Source: Varanus komodoensis
Lineage: Eukaryota; Chordata; Lepidosauria; Squamata; Varanidae
Length of the DNA stretch: 64,000 nucleotides
Reading direction: 5' to 3'
NCBI RefSeq assembly: GCF_004798865.1
Contig: NW_025336346.1
Coordinates: 6,580,572 to 6,644,571, forward strand
Shown: in pieces, positions 46,583 to 58,504 of the stretch
How positions within the stretch are numbered: position 1 is the stretch's first letter
How the letters are laid out: each line of letters starts with the position of its first letter
Notes under the pieces: generated by a model
The model's database searches: none
The model's input: the letters and a program-made list of their open reading frames with translations, nothing else
What the model was told of the DNA's origin: nothing
Position numbers and translations under genes: made by a program

Positions 46583-46936
46583 AAAAGGTAAAGGTTTCCC
46601 CTTGACATTAAGTCCAGTCATGCCTGACTCTAGGGGGCGGTGCTCATCTCCGTTTCCTAGCTGAGGGAGCCAGCGTTTGTCCGCAGACAGTCTCCGTGGT
46701 CATGTGGCCAGCATGACTAAACACCGAAGTGCACGGAATGCTGTTACCTGCCCACCGAAGTGGTATCTTTTTATCTGCTTGCATTTGCATGCTTTCGAAC
46801 TGCAAGGTTGGCAGGAGCTGCGACGGAGCAACGGGAACTCACCCCGTTGTGCAGATTTGAACCAGCGACCTTTTGATCAACCAGCCCAGCAGTACAGCGG
46901 TTTAAACCACTGCACCACCTGCAGTCCCTTACAGTA
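46583..46936 (-). repeat. tRNA-derived SINE (type 3) with 12-bp TSD
   Basis: Exact duplications ATCCAATGCTTA flank it at 46571-46582 and 46937-46948. On the minus strand the head reads 'ggtggtgcagtggtttaaaccgctg' (A-box region) and 'gctggttcaaatctg' (B box), and the 3' end is 'ggggaaacctttacctttt'. At about 354 bp it looks full length. It is in the L2 LINE, between its endonuclease linker and polymerase parts, so it is younger than that copy. I cannot give its published family name with certainty. Confidence 0.85.
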
Positions 46937-47964
46937 ATCCAATGCTTACTGTAACATATTTACTAGGTACTTCACGACAAAATCTCCTGTATCTTCTGGG
47001 ACCGAGACTCCAATGTTATAGCAGCTGAGTCAGAAGAGGTACCCAGGGAACAAGCTGGTCAAATTTTCTTGGATGGGTACAGCTCAAGGATGTTGACGAA
47101 GTGCTTGGACAGGCCTGTGCAGCCACTTCCATACTGAATTCCAAGAAGGAAAACCAGCTGTAGCAGTGCAGGGATCGATTTTTCCTTAAGAGAAGGAATG
47201 ACCCCATGCCACCTGAAAGAACCTGAAGAGGATGCTTTAGACTGGTGGCAAATGTTCCTTTCCTGAGCAGGCTCCTTGAGTGAGTAGTCACCAACCAGTT
47301 CCAGGTGCTCTTGGATGAGACTGGTTACCAGAATCGGTCTCATTCAGTGTTTGTACTGCTTTGCGGATTGAAGGCAGCTTTGATTTCCCTGTATGATGTT
47401 CTATGTTGGGAGAGAAACAGGGAGCGGGACCCTGTTGGTACTCTTGGATCTCTTGGCTTTCATTGCCAGTGACCATGATATCCTTCTGGTCCCCCTGTTT
47501 GAACAGGGTGTTGGGTGTACTGCATTGCAGTGACTCTGCTCCTACTTGGACACCTGCTTCAGAGGGTGGCGTTTGAGGAATATCGCTTGGTCCTATGGAT
47601 TCTCCAGCACAGGGTTCCTCAGCCTTTGGTCTTATCTCCCATGTTACTCAATATCTGTACAAAACCACTGAGTAGAGTCATCCAGAATTTTGGAAATACT
47701 GCCATCCATATGCTGACAAAATAAAGCCCTGCTTCTTTTCATTTGTGGCTGGCAGGTGCTAAATCAGTGCCTGCTTGTAACAATGGGCTGGATGGGGGCT
47801 AATAAAAGGAAACTCACTGCAGGCAAAATCGAGATGCTATTGGCTGGTGAATATCAGGCACCAACTGAGGAATGGAAGTTGTTTGGTCTCTCCTGGATGG
47901 GGACAGTTCTGTCTCTTGTGGCTCCTTTGTCACTTGTGACTCAGGCAATATTATTCTGTGTCTA

Positions 47965-48480
47965 GGGACTCAAGGCAGGTTACAACATTAAAGACTTATA
48001 TAATCAAAACATACACATAAATATACAAATGTTAAAATATGATTAAAAAGTATAAATATTAAAATATTAAAACATAGAATATTAAAATTATATAAAATAC
48101 AAAACGCTAAAATATGTAGAATAAAAATGATCCAGTACAGCTTCAGACTATTCACAGGTCCAGATTTTTCCCAAAGGCCTACAGGAACAGAAAGGTTTTG
48201 CCTACACTAAACACACAGAAGGGAGAACACCAATCTAGCCTCTCCCGGAAGGGAGTTGTTTTAATTTATGTATTTATTTATAACATTTCTATGCTGTACC
48301 CATTGCAGAAGCCTCGGGGCGGCTCACAAGGAAAATAAATAAACATAGAATAGTTCCAGAGCTTTGGGGCAGCCACCAAGAAGGCCCTGTTCCACATTCC
48401 CCCCAAGTATGCCTAGCAAGGCAGTAGCTCCAGCAGCAACTATGCACTTATTTGGACGGAGATGATGTGGTTTGCATAAC
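47965..48480 (-). repeat. L2-type 3' tail (family B) inside L2
   Basis: It runs 'gggactcaaggcaggttacaacatt', a very AT-rich middle, 'cacacagaagggagaacaccaatctagcctctcccggaagggagttg', then after a nested piece 'ttccagagctttggggcagccaccaagaaggccctgttcc'. This is the reverse orientation of the enclosing L2, which resumes at about 48485. Confidence 0.6.
48253..48352 (-). repeat. Second family B tail nested in the first
   Basis: 'tttaatttatgtatttatttataacatttctatgctg', 'gaagcctcggggcggctcacaaggaaaataaataaacatagaata' is another L2-type tail lying between 'gggagtt' and 'agttccagag' of the older one. The short AGTT on both sides could be a residual duplication. Confidence 0.55.
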
Positions 48481-49185
48481 AGATGCCAAAAAGTAGACCA
48501 CTGCAATGCCTTCTACACAGGGTTGCCCTTGCAGAATAGCATGTTCCGAAGCTGCCGCTTGTGCAAAATGTCGCTGCCAGATGAATAACTGGGGTCAGAA
48601 ATGCTGAACATACGATACTGATGCTGGCCCTCTTACATGGGCTACCTGTATGCGTCTAAGCTTGATTCAAGATGCAGTTCTAAATCTGGAAAGAGTTATA
48701 TGTTTTGAGAGCCCCCTACCTGATGGAGCGCTGCTTCCAACCTGAATCTGCACCAGAGACTTTCCTCTTTCGGTTGCCTCCAAGGGGGGTCTGGATGGAG
48801 CCCACAAGGAGAGGGCCCTCTCAGTGCGGCCCTCCCCTTATGGAAATCTCACCCCCCCCCCCCCCGAGACCTGCCTGGCACCAACAGTGTTGTCTCTTTG
48901 GCACCAGGGCAAGACTGCCCTCTCCCCGCAGGTGTTTACTGGCCGATGATGAAGCATGTTGGTGATTTTAACAGGTCTCATTTCAACAGGCAACTTTTAC
49001 TGAAGTGGTTTTAACAGTTCTACTTGCTTTAGATGTTGTGTATCAAAATGTTATGCTGAATTTTATTGCATCGCTATTTTATGCTTTATTTTTATTACTG
49101 TATTTGTGTTTTACGAATTGCTGTGAAGTGGCCATACAGCTTTAGTTATTGGGCGGTAGAGAAATGTAATTAGCAGCAGCAGTGA

Positions 49186-49796
49186 CCAAATGGTGTTCAC
49201 AGCACATCTTTAATGGCACCAGGTTGAGGAAGGTTAGCTTGCTGTTTCACTGGAGGCTTCAGGCTGGTGTTTCTTCCGTAGCAAAGAAAAGTTTTATTGA
49301 GGAAAACTAGAATTTTGTGTCTGTCATATGCTTGGAAAGGAAGCGTCATGTGCAAACAGTCTGGTGAGAAAAGGGCTACGTGAGTTCTGTATCGGTTCCC
49401 TTCCTTTGCATCTATTCACAGCTTTTATCCACATGTCTCAGCTTCAGAAACCCTCTCCCCCTTTCCTTGTAAAGAACTTTTCCTTGGATGCCTTCAGCCC
49501 ATTTTTTATTATTGTTTGTGAAAGGTGTAGCACAATGGCTACAGAATTCCACACGTTGCTATTAATGTCCATCCCGGCTCGAGCACACAGGAGGGCAGAG
49601 GCCCCCTTTTGGGATCTTGGCTACTTCACTGTCCCCTTCATGGTGTTTGTACACATGCACAACCGTCCTTGGAAATGGTTCAGTGCACAATGCAAACTGA
49701 GCTGAACATATCCGAGAAAGCTGAGCAAAGCTGTTCTCAGCCCTGCACCAGGTTGCCTCAGGCTACAGGTCTGGTCTGGATTTGGTTCCTCAAAGG

Positions 49797-49800
<4 letters not shown>
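49186..49800. other. Unassigned spacer
   Basis: No repeat or exon recognised. A 125-residue frame at 49328-49705 has no domain. Confidence 0.3.
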
Positions 49801-49851
<51 letters not shown>

Positions 49852-49852
49852 C
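49801..49852. repeat. (CA)n-(GA)n compound microsatellite
   Basis: About 14 CA units pass directly into about 11 GA units, ending in GCGC. Confidence 0.97.
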
Positions 49853-50514
49853 GCATGAACAACTCTGGCTACAAAACAAGACAGCATGCTTTTTATTAAG
49901 GGCTGTATTGGCCGTCGGAGGCCTGGCGATCTGCTGCCTGCCAGCATCGTCCAGTGGAAACCCTGGGCTTCTTTTCTGTCTCTCATTTTCTTTTACCTTG
50001 GATAAATAACTGCAGTCTGAAGGCTTGCGGGGATGCCAGTTGGAACGCATTCAGTTCCTTTTCAACTTGTCAGACACACAGGACAAGTTTACAGTTTGCT
50101 AGTGTGTGATATTTACAGTTCTGAAAGCCAGCCCTTCGCTCACCTTTGGCGGGCGATGACAAAGTCTGGGCTTCAGAGATCGAGATGAAAAGGCCACCAG
50201 AAGAGGAAGAGCGTTGCTCCATCCCTCCCGTTCTGCATGCTGCGTGAACAGCCAGAGCAGGGGCCTTGCCGCTTGGCACATCCATGACTAGATTAGAGCA
50301 GAAGGGGAGATCACAAAGGCAGCGATTCAGCCGCTGAGGCCTGCTTGAACTGCGGGGTGCTCACACCTTTCATCCGAGCATTTCAAAGTTTTGGTCAAAG
50401 TCTCAAAACTGCCCTTTGTAACTTTCCTAAGGCCAACGGGAGAACCATTGCCACAGCCAGCTTGCTGGCTTGCAGTCTCCATTCTGAGTTGGATTCCAGA
50501 CAATGATTGTTGTT
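49853..50514. other. Unassigned spacer
   Basis: Nothing recognised; several antisense frames without domains. Confidence 0.3.
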
Positions 50515-50645
50515 GCCTTGTTAATTATTTGATTTCTATCCCCCCTTCCTTTCTCCCAAAGAGCCCACGGTAGCTAACAACCAATCTGTGGCATAGTCCA
50601 TCACATAGACAACATTAAATCCTGACACATTAAAATTGCAGATCT
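50515..50645 (-). repeat. L2-type tail fragment (family B)
   Basis: 'gttaattatttgatttctatcccccctt', 'cccaaagagcccacggtagctaacaa' and 'cattaaatcctgacacattaaaatt' follow the order of a family B/SINE tail on the minus strand. Confidence 0.45.
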
Positions 50646-52861
50646 TTGCGCTGGGGCTATGGGAAAGTTAACATGCCATCGAATAGAAAGAACTAGAAGA
50701 AATGATCCTACAGGGCTAGAAAGTATCTGAGGGACCATGAGATTTTTGAGATTTCCAGGTGTGAGATTGGAGGTGGCTTTGGAGCTGGGAACTGGGCTGC
50801 TGCTCCCCCTCCTCAGCCTCTTTCAGCCAGCACGAAATGAGCAGTGCCAGCTGCTCTCCAAGGTCTGGAAAGCGACCTCAGAGAGGGCTAAACAGGGGCC
50901 ATTCGTGGGGTGGGGGGCAGGGAGAGCAGGGAGACTGGATATGAGGCATCCAGCTCCTTTCCCCCCATTCCAAGCCACTCCAGCCAGATGGTGAACCAGC
51001 CTGGCAAGTGAAAATGCAGAATGGAGGATGCACAGGTGAAGATTAGCTCCACCGCTTCTCCTGCTCTAGGAGATGGCTGTCAGCCTCTGGGTTTGGGGGC
51101 TTGTGGGCATCCCCGAAGGGTGGCACCCCTAAGTACAGCTCATGTACTCTGGATCCAACCCATAAGTAGTACATAGGGTTACCTGTATGTTTCGATATGG
51201 GAGGCAAATTAGCAGTCTTAGAGGAGTGGGGTCAGAAGGGGAAGTGGCCTTGTGGGGGAGGATGAATCCACACCACCTCTTGACCTGGCTGAATTTTCCA
51301 CCTGAAAGTGTGGGTTGGCTGCCTTGTCTCGCTGCACCCTCTTTTTGACCAGCACTCGTGTTTTTCCTTTTCCTTCCTCTCCCTTAGGTTTGGTTTTGCC
51401 TTTTTGTACTCGTTTGTCCTCCCCTGAGAAAGAGTTCTCAAAGGTAGCTCAGTATCTAGTCGATCAAAATAAAGACGCCATCCGACTGGGTGCCTTTTCT
51501 TTTTCAAAGATCGTGGTGCAGAGGCTGCCTTCAGAAGGGAGCTCAGGTGATGCAGATGATGCCTCCTACGAGTGTCTATGCAGAAATGCACCCCAAAGAG
51601 TGTATAGAAGCATCTCCTGGAATACCATGCAGCCTCCTGCATGTGTACTCAGAACCTGAGTTTTCAGTGACAGGGCGCTTCCAGGTGAACCCCTCCAGGC
51701 ACTGCCAGTCACAAGAGCTCTCCCATCTTTCCTCCTAAAGAGATGATGATGCTCATTTTGTGGTAGGAAACATAGCAGAAGAGTGGTGGGGAAGCATGAA
51801 GACGGCAGATGACTTTGTCTGGATCCCCCATCAAAGGGTGGTTGAGTGCGTTATAAAATCACACTGAGAGGGAAGCAGCCATGCATCTGGGTAAGCTCGT
51901 GCAAGATTGCATCCTTAGGGTTGTTCTGCTGCTATAGAGTCCACGTGATTCCCATGTCAATGTGAGTTCTTCAGAAACAGGCACATTTGCTACAAAACCT
52001 TCCAGTTCACCAGCAGAGGGTTACCTTAAACATTCTTAGTGCATTTCCTGTATACTCAAGTCACAAATGGCCCATGATAATGTGCCTGGAGGAAAGTGAG
52101 CTTGCTTTGGACCGCAGTTCTGTCAACATCCCATTTGGATGCACGGGTGGACACTGGGCATATCCGCAGGGGTCCGGGGCTGTCCTGGAGAAGCGCATGC
52201 AGTCACCATGAGCCCCATGCTCAACCACATCCAGATGCTCTGAGCTGACCCCATTTGAACGGCAGGTAAACGATTTGTGTGCTGTGCATGTGACCTTTAT
52301 AGCTAACAGTGGGCTCAGTGGTGCAGGGAATGATCTCATGATATATCCCCTGCTAAAACAGCTCACAGCTAGGTGGCCAACTGGGGCCCTGGCCTGTGAT
52401 TGGAAACTTTCCAAAGCAGTGGAAGAATACCAAGCAGTGATGGATGATGGATTCTAGAGCCTGTTCTGCTACTTGTTGTAAGGTCTAGTGACTGGCTTGT
52501 GGTCTTTCAGGTTCCCACGTCCACCACCCCAACAGAAGACCCATACCTTTAGGAGAACCACAACAGGTAGAAATATCCAACAGTCCGAACTCTCTCCATC
52601 ACTCTTTAGAATCATGGTTCCTGTTGTATTCCTTCCTTAAAGGAGGAAAGCCTCTAAGAATCTCAAGGGTTGGGGCATGCTGTGATTCAGTTGCTTTATG
52701 TTTTAGTATTGCAATTAATGCAAGTGGTAATGATGGTTAAACAATTTGTAGCAGCTCTAAAAACACATTGGACAAGTCAAGGCTCCGTTTTCCTCTTTCC
52801 CTGCCCCATTTGTTACGGGACAATTTCCAAGCTCATTTCTGGAGGAAAATGCATAATCTTG
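50646..52861. other. Unassigned non-coding stretch
   Basis: About 2.2 kb. A frame pair at 51232-51642 minus and 51315-51659 plus is fully antisense-overlapping and shows no domain. No gene supported. Confidence 0.3.
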
Positions 52862-52975
52862 AGAGCCAGTGTGGTGCAGTCATTAGAACGTTGCATGTTC
52901 AAATCACTAGTCAGGCATGAACATCACACGGAGTTCCTTGGAGGAAAGGTGGGAGAAAAAACGTGATAAAAAGTA
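52862..52975 (+). repeat. tRNA-derived SINE (type 1), internally shortened
   Basis: Head: 'gagccagtgtggtgcagtcattagaacgttg' and B-box-like 'gttcaaatcact'. Tail: 'gagttccttggaggaaaggtgggagaaaaaacgtgataaaaagtaaaa'. The central body is missing, so head and tail are brought close together. Confidence 0.75.
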
Positions 52976-53811
52976 AAAATCCTCCTTTAACCTTACAACT
53001 TGCCCATGCCTATTTTTTGCATGCCGAAATAAGATCCAGCCATGTGGGAGGGAGTTGTCCTGGCTTGTGCCTCACTTCATAATGCCTTTCCCGTGGTAGT
53101 CCTAGGCAAAATAACGCAGCTGTAGGTCCTTCAGATCCTGGTGGAGCGAATTGCATTCATGTGCCTTGACTTTAGGCACACGCACAAACGTGTGCACATG
53201 TGCACGTGCACACGCACACACTCACACACATTTGGAGTGAACCGAACCGAATGAGACAAATCAGAGACAGGATAAATATAGAACTCAACAGTCCCATGTG
53301 AACAATCATGCTCTTATTGTAACCATAAGGCTGAAATATTTTCCTGTTGCTCTTACTAAACACTGCAAGTTCCTTAGAGGGGAAGCCTTAAGCCAAGAAG
53401 CAGGCAGCCTGGGACTTGACTAGAAGGCATCCAATAAATCAAGCTTTTGTGTGGCAGATGGTGGCCTTTGGCCAGCAGAGGAAAGGGTCCCTCTTGTGCA
53501 CTGAGCTTCTTTGTTTACAACCCAGACCGAAATGTGTTTACTCAGAATCAAGTCCCAATAAACTCCCTGAACTTGCTACCTAGTCAATGTGCGCTTAGGG
53601 TTGCAGCCCTGGTCACTGAGCCTGGAGCTCTGACAAACTAGCCAGCCAAGTCAGGTCAAAGGCATCAAGTGCTTGCAGGCTTTCAGGTGCTCATTCAGGT
53701 GGAAATGAATACGTGGCTGGGGTGGGGTGGGGAGGGGAGGGATACAGGGTCAGGCCTGCTGCTGCTGCTGCTGCGGACCCAGCATCCACACACTTGAGCC
53801 TATGCACCTGC
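52976..53811. other. Spacer with simple repeat and short element
   Basis: A CACACG/CA-rich run lies at 53178-53229. A short repeat at 53525-53610 has 'tgtttactcagaatcaagtcccaata' and 'cttagggttgcagccctgg', the two sides of the small squamate palindrome also seen at 22730-22830. A TGC triplet run lies at 53757-53773. No gene. Confidence 0.45.
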
Positions 53812-53945
53812 TCTCCCCCAAGTGGCGCCCTCCAGATGCTTTGGCCCACAACTGCTCTCACTTTGGGCCATGCTGACGAGGCCTCTGGGAGCTGTCATTC
53901 AAAACATGTGTGCTTCTGTCTAAACAAGCAGCCAGACTCCAGCTC
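53812..53945. repeat. Palindromic MITE-like repeat
   Basis: Left arm 'ctccagatgctttggcccacaactgctctca', centre 'gggccatgctga', right arm 'ctctgggagctgtcattcaaaacatg'. The arms approximate reverse complements of each other, as in the copy at 15335. Confidence 0.55.
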
Positions 53946-54504
53946 CCATGCACCTGATCCATGTCCTGGAGAGGGTGCTTGAATTGTGCTTGTGGGTGCC
54001 TGGGTGAGTTGGTGTGCCACATTAGGTCCCTTGAGCATGTGGGGTCTGGGCAGGGGGCCCACATCGCAGATGCATGCAGACCAGACACTGCTCGCCACTG
54101 TGCACAGGGAAGCTTGCAGTGAAAAGCAACATGCAGCCGTTTGCTTTCCCAGAGTGCCATGCGCAAGAGACCTCCCAGGCAAACCAACAAGACTTGTTTT
54201 GTTTGCAGTCCTCTTGGACGTATGGCAGGATTGCTTTCCTTGTGGATGCTGGGAAAATGTGGGAGATCTGATGCTTTATAAGACAGGGAAAGAAAGGATG
54301 CTCAACTTTCCAACTGCTCTGCTGTGCACTCTCCTTCCTTCCTCCCGTGACCCCAAGGAGGTCCTGTTTTGTCTCTCATATGACTTTGGGAAGCGAAGGG
54401 GTCTTCCTCCGTTCTGAGTCTGCAGTCAAAGTGCCCTTGTGATGCTGCACAGAGGCAGTTCAGTGTACCAGCCAAAACCATAATTTTAAAACATTAAGGA
54501 AGGG
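53946..54504. other. Unassigned spacer
   Basis: A 143-residue plus frame (53986-54417) overlaps antisense frames and has no domain. No gene supported. Confidence 0.3.
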
Positions 54505-54870
54505 GAGTGGATGCTGATGTGTCATGGTGTGATGCAGCTGCAAAAAGGGGGGGAAAAGTCATTGTAGGCTGCATTAGTGGAACCATAGATTCCAGATCAC
54601 AATATGTGACAGTTTTGCCCTATTCCATTCTAGTCAGACCTCTTTACAAGTATTGTGTCCAGCTCTGCGCACTGCTTTCGGAAGGATGTAGACAAACAGG
54701 AGCTGTGCAGAGGAGGAAGACAACAATATGGCCAGTGCTGTGGAAAAGAAATCCTGAGACTCACTGAAGGGATGGGTTATGTTCAGCCTGAAGATGGGAA
54801 GACTATGGAGAGACAAGATAGCACTCTTCCGATGCATGAAGGGCTGGCACAAAGAACAGGGCAGGTGCTT
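54505..54870 (+). mobile_element. CR1 LINE fragment (thumb to C terminus)
   Basis: The text follows the CR1 order: 'gtgtgatgcagctgcaaaaa', 'gtaggctgcatta', 'ttttgccctattccattctagtcagacc', 'acaagtattgtgtccagctctg', 'ggaaggatgtagacaaacaggagctgtgcagaggag', 'gaagggatgggttatgttcagcctgaagatgg', 'atagcactcttccgatgcatgaagggctggcac'. These correspond to the conserved YCVQLW/FQKD/FSL..GRL pattern. Frameshifts break it, and its 3' tail is missing. Confidence 0.8.
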
Positions 54871-54904
54871 GTTTGCAGCTGCCCCATAAATCTCGTGGGG
54901 TGAG

Positions 54905-55085
54905 ATCATAAGAAACTTCTGTATACTGAGCAAGATAAGAAATCCATCGAGTCCAGTATTGTCAACAGTGGTTGGCAGTGGCTTTCTCAGATTTCCAGAA
55001 GAAGCATTTCCGACCCAACCTGGAGAGGGCAGGGACCAAACCTGGGTCCTTCCGCATGCCAAAAATATGTTCTGCCCCTAAGCCA
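54905..55085 (-). repeat. tRNA-derived SINE (type 2)
   Basis: Plus-strand order: 'cttctgtatactgagcaaga', 'ccatcgagtccagtattgtcaacagtggttggcagtggctttctcagatttccagaagaagc', 'ccaacctggagagggcagggaccaaacctgggtccttccgcatgcc', 'atgttctgcccctaagccaca'. Read on the minus strand, the last parts give a tRNA-like head with B-box-like GGTTTGGTCCC. It is a near-complete, moderately diverged squamate SINE. Confidence 0.75.
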
Positions 55086-57519
55086 CAACCCTCAAGGCTC
55101 CATCTCAGCCCCCAAGCTCTTTATTCTCTACTTGAAACACCTGCAAGGAATTACAGGAGTGCAAATTTCCATTTGAACTTTAGATGCCTCCTGATGGTAA
55201 GAGAAGGTTGACATGGAGCCAGTTATCCAGAGGGGTGGAAGAATTTCCCTTACCACGGGACCTTGAGCACAGGCTGAAGAGCCATGGATTTCCTGCACTG
55301 AACTTGGACTTGGACCATCGGAAGAAAGAGTTGGCCCTTGCAGTTGCCTGGTCACCATGTTCCACAGTATGATGTTACTATTTCAATTACACAGTATTTC
55401 CATTGAGATTATAATAATTATTTCTGAAGGTGAGCCTATAAATTACCCTATGCAAAGCTCAGGCAGATCGACTTCTTCGTTTGTCTTCTTTTTGGTGATA
55501 CAAATTCATGAGCAGCCGCTCTAGCCATGATGAGTGGCCCTTTTGACTTTCAGTGAGTGAGCAATTGCATTCCCATAGGTGGAGTGGAAGAGAAAAATCT
55601 GATCTAGCATGTTCCAACTGGTATTTACACAACTGCAACCCCAGTTGTGGTAACCTTGAGTGAAGTTCTTTGAAAGATAAAGGAAAGAGTTTTAAAAACA
55701 TACACTCCAAAAAATAGAAGACAGGAAATTAATCTTCCTGTTTGTTACCCACATGTCCTCTTGCGCTCCACATCTGAATTAACTGACACTTCCTGTTGGA
55801 AACTAGAAATGACTCTTCATAGGAAGTTAAGCAAGGAACTGACGAAGGGAAGCTTTCTCAAGGGCAACTGTAAAGCATTTTTTTTCCCCTTTGAACTGCG
55901 CTTTTGCAGACTTTCTGAAGAGAACGCAAGCCGCAGTAAAGGTTTTGGTTGGGAAGACTTCTTTGATTTGCCTACTCACCCCTTTTTAGTGCAGTCCATT
56001 TGACATTTGTCAAGGTGAATGTTGCTTAAGCAGAGCAAACACCTTTTTCTAATCTGCTGCTTTATCTCTAGAAGCTTAAGTTCTAAGGAAAGAAACAATA
56101 GAGGATTTGAAGGGAGCACCTAAGATTATCACAAAGGGCTTCTTCAAAGTTATCAAGGCTTTCCTCAACATAATGCATGCCTCTGAAGTGGGGAAAACCT
56201 AAAGAAAGACTTCTGCTTCAGAAAAGGAATTGTACTATGGATCCCTCCCTCCTCTGCACTGCATCTGTTGTTCTGCACCTTTGCCCAAGGTTGACCTCTT
56301 GGTCAGATTCTCCAAAAATACCAGTTTTACTCCACAACCTCATATGAAAAGGTTTGGAGTACAAGAAGGACTCCTGCTTCTCTTCATGATGATGAACTGG
56401 GCCCATTTAATAAAAGGGAGATAATAATATATTTATGCAGATATCAGTCTGGTCCTGGTGAAATTGCCTCTTGCAATTCCACCTTTGCAAGAATTTCAAA
56501 AGCGACAGCCATGCAAGTCTATTACAGAAACAATGACAAAGGAACTTTAATGGGACTAGAATTTTATCACAGAATAAGATAGGGGTTCCCAATGTGCTTC
56601 CTGCAGGTGGCATGGCAATGTTGGCCCCCTGCAATAGCATGAATAGGTCCTTAAGGTCATAGATATGACAGGTAGATACCAAAGTAGTGGCCCACCTTCA
56701 TCCCATTCAAACAGAGACTAGCATTAGTCATATTTGGGGCCATTTTGGACCCCAGACTGACATGCAGAAGGCAAGGAAGCATCTGAACGTCGAAACGCTT
56801 GCTTCTGGCTGATATTTTCCCTTAGGAGGTTTCAGGTCCCAGCAAGTACTGGCAATTTATCCTACATGAGGCTACGGAAAACAAGAAAATCTGCATATCA
56901 AGGCTTAGCCCATCTGGACTATTGACTTAAAAAATAATAGCCAGGCTTTCCCTCAGTGAATAATTCTGTTTGTTGAATATTTTAGGCTAAGAAATTAAGC
57001 TTTCAAAAGAAATCAGGAGGACTGGCATTGGACTATGTTGTTCATTTGTTTGAGATCTATTGAAGGGGGCTGGGTGTAAAAGTACTCCATAGAACTATTC
57101 CTATGGAGATTCTGAGGTACTTTTGAGTCCCAGGCATGCCTTGCATGATAGAAAATGCACACACACACACAGGATAAGAGGCTGAAATCTGGGCAATATT
57201 TAGATTAGACATTTTGTGAAAATATCTTAGAATGCCTGTCTGTAGAGCTACTTATGTTTAAATTGCAGTACAGAAAGGAAACCGGGGGATGACCATTGGC
57301 CCACAATATGGCATGAAGATTAAGCCCTCTGTAGTGGGGCTCAGAGAAGTGTTTCAAAATCCCAAATGTGTCCAAAGGTCCCAAATGATTAAAGGCTTCT
57401 GTATTAAAGCAAGTTCTTCTTGTATACTGGAAAACCACATAATAAGGTGCTCTTATTTCAGGAGTTTAATACAGTTGATAAGGAAAGAAGGTAAACAGAA
57501 GTTTTGAAGAACATATTTA
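55086..57519. other. Unassigned non-coding stretch
   Basis: About 2.4 kb. A short 'aggggttcccaa' at 56581 could be the end of a hAT-like element but has no partner. A CA run lies at 57157-57172. No gene supported. Confidence 0.3.
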
Positions 57520-57585
57520 AACAGTGGCTGTAGCTCTGTGGAAGGTCACTTGCTTTGTATCCCTAACAGTTGCAGAATTTAGAAG
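57520..57585 (+). repeat. tRNA-derived SINE (type 2), head fragment
   Basis: 'gtggctgtagctctgtggaaggtcacttgctttgtatcc' resembles the tRNA-like 5' head of the type 2 SINE ('gggctgtagctcagtgg.agagca.ctgctttgcatgc'). It is short. Confidence 0.5.
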
Positions 57586-58504
57586 ATAAAACTTTTGCCC
57601 TTATTTCCTCACTGCCTTTTTTGGGAGTCTGGGAAGCAGAAAACACCTGCTCTCTATCTGCCTTTCATGCAGAAGTTAAAGACACAGGAGCCATGCCAGG
57701 AAAAACAGGCTAGCAACCATGAGGAATAATGTATCTGGGAGCAGCCCGTTCATTGCTTTTCTGTCCTACCCTTGTTTGCCTGAAAGCTTGCCCAGACCAG
57801 GTTACAAGGAACATTTTACTAGCCCTGCTTTTGTGGCTAATGTGGGGTGCACAACTTTTGGGAGCTGAGGCAACATTGAGTGTTGGGGATCTATGAGCAG
57901 GTAAATGACAAAGGGGTGTGTCTTGACCCCGAGGGGAGCTTGTCCGAAGTCCATATTGATTCAGAACAGAATTTTGAGTCTGCACAACACTGGCATTCAA
58001 TACATGTTCTTACAAAGCAATACCGAATTATTGCATTTAATAAGTTCTTACCTTATTGTATATTGAGTGTATTTCTGTTTCATGATAGGCTTGTAAACTT
58101 ATTTCCTACTCCTAAAAGTTTTTAAAAGGCTGTTTAAAATGAATTTTATGAATTCTTGGGTCAGTCTTGTGTTAAAGATGCAATAAAACCTGTATTATAA
58201 AAATAGCCATTCAAATGTTCAGTCTGCTAACATTTTAGCAAATCGGTTTATGCTGGATTCAGAGACGCACTCAGAGAGCCACCTGCCCTTTGGAAGTGAT
58301 TGCCAGGGGTCTCCGAGCAGATACTTCAGATTCCAGCACTTGGAGGACAGGTCCTTTTAGACTGTCCTGGAAGTGGACAGCAACAGCACTGAGTGTCATT
58401 GGAGCCGATTCTGGTGATCTGCACTGTGGTATGGGGTCCGTGTGTGTGACAAAACTGGTGGCAGCAGAAGTGGCATGACTGGAGAGGCAGAGGCCAGAGC
58501 GGTG
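57586..58504. other. Unassigned spacer
   Basis: Nothing recognised. An ATAAAACCTGTATTATAAAA stretch lies near 58183. Confidence 0.3.

Larger units (their letters stand above)
45745..49185 (+). mobile_element. L2 LINE, decayed, with nested insertions
   Basis: Endonuclease part: 45900-46110 reads like L2, with RLLDVEDINIHAEST, SPTLFLARHGD..DLRVKAIDSVTQLWSDH. Linker: APWHILEWRTMKQNRKWLEYRWRKTLVEAIELW (46320-46420). Polymerase: a region near 47430-47660 resembles 'LLDLsAaFDtvDHdiLL', 'GVG.TaLQ' and 'sPMLLNICTKPL'. C terminus and 3' tail: 48490-49175, with 'cactgcaatgccttctacacagggttgccc' and 'gaattgctgtgaagtggccatacagctttagttattgggcggtagagaaatgtaatta'. Many frameshifts and stops break it. Three insertions interrupt it (46583-46936, 47965-48480 and one nested in the latter). 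Confidence 0.8.

Noticed and set aside
49801-49852. CA/GA run as a regulatory or structural element
   Set aside because: Ordinary compound microsatellite.
51232-51659. Antisense-overlapping frames of 136 and 114 residues
   Set aside because: Both strands open at once without a domain. Neither shows a family signature.
56575-56700. Possible hAT end 'aggggttcccaa'
   Set aside because: No matching opposite end or duplication was found.
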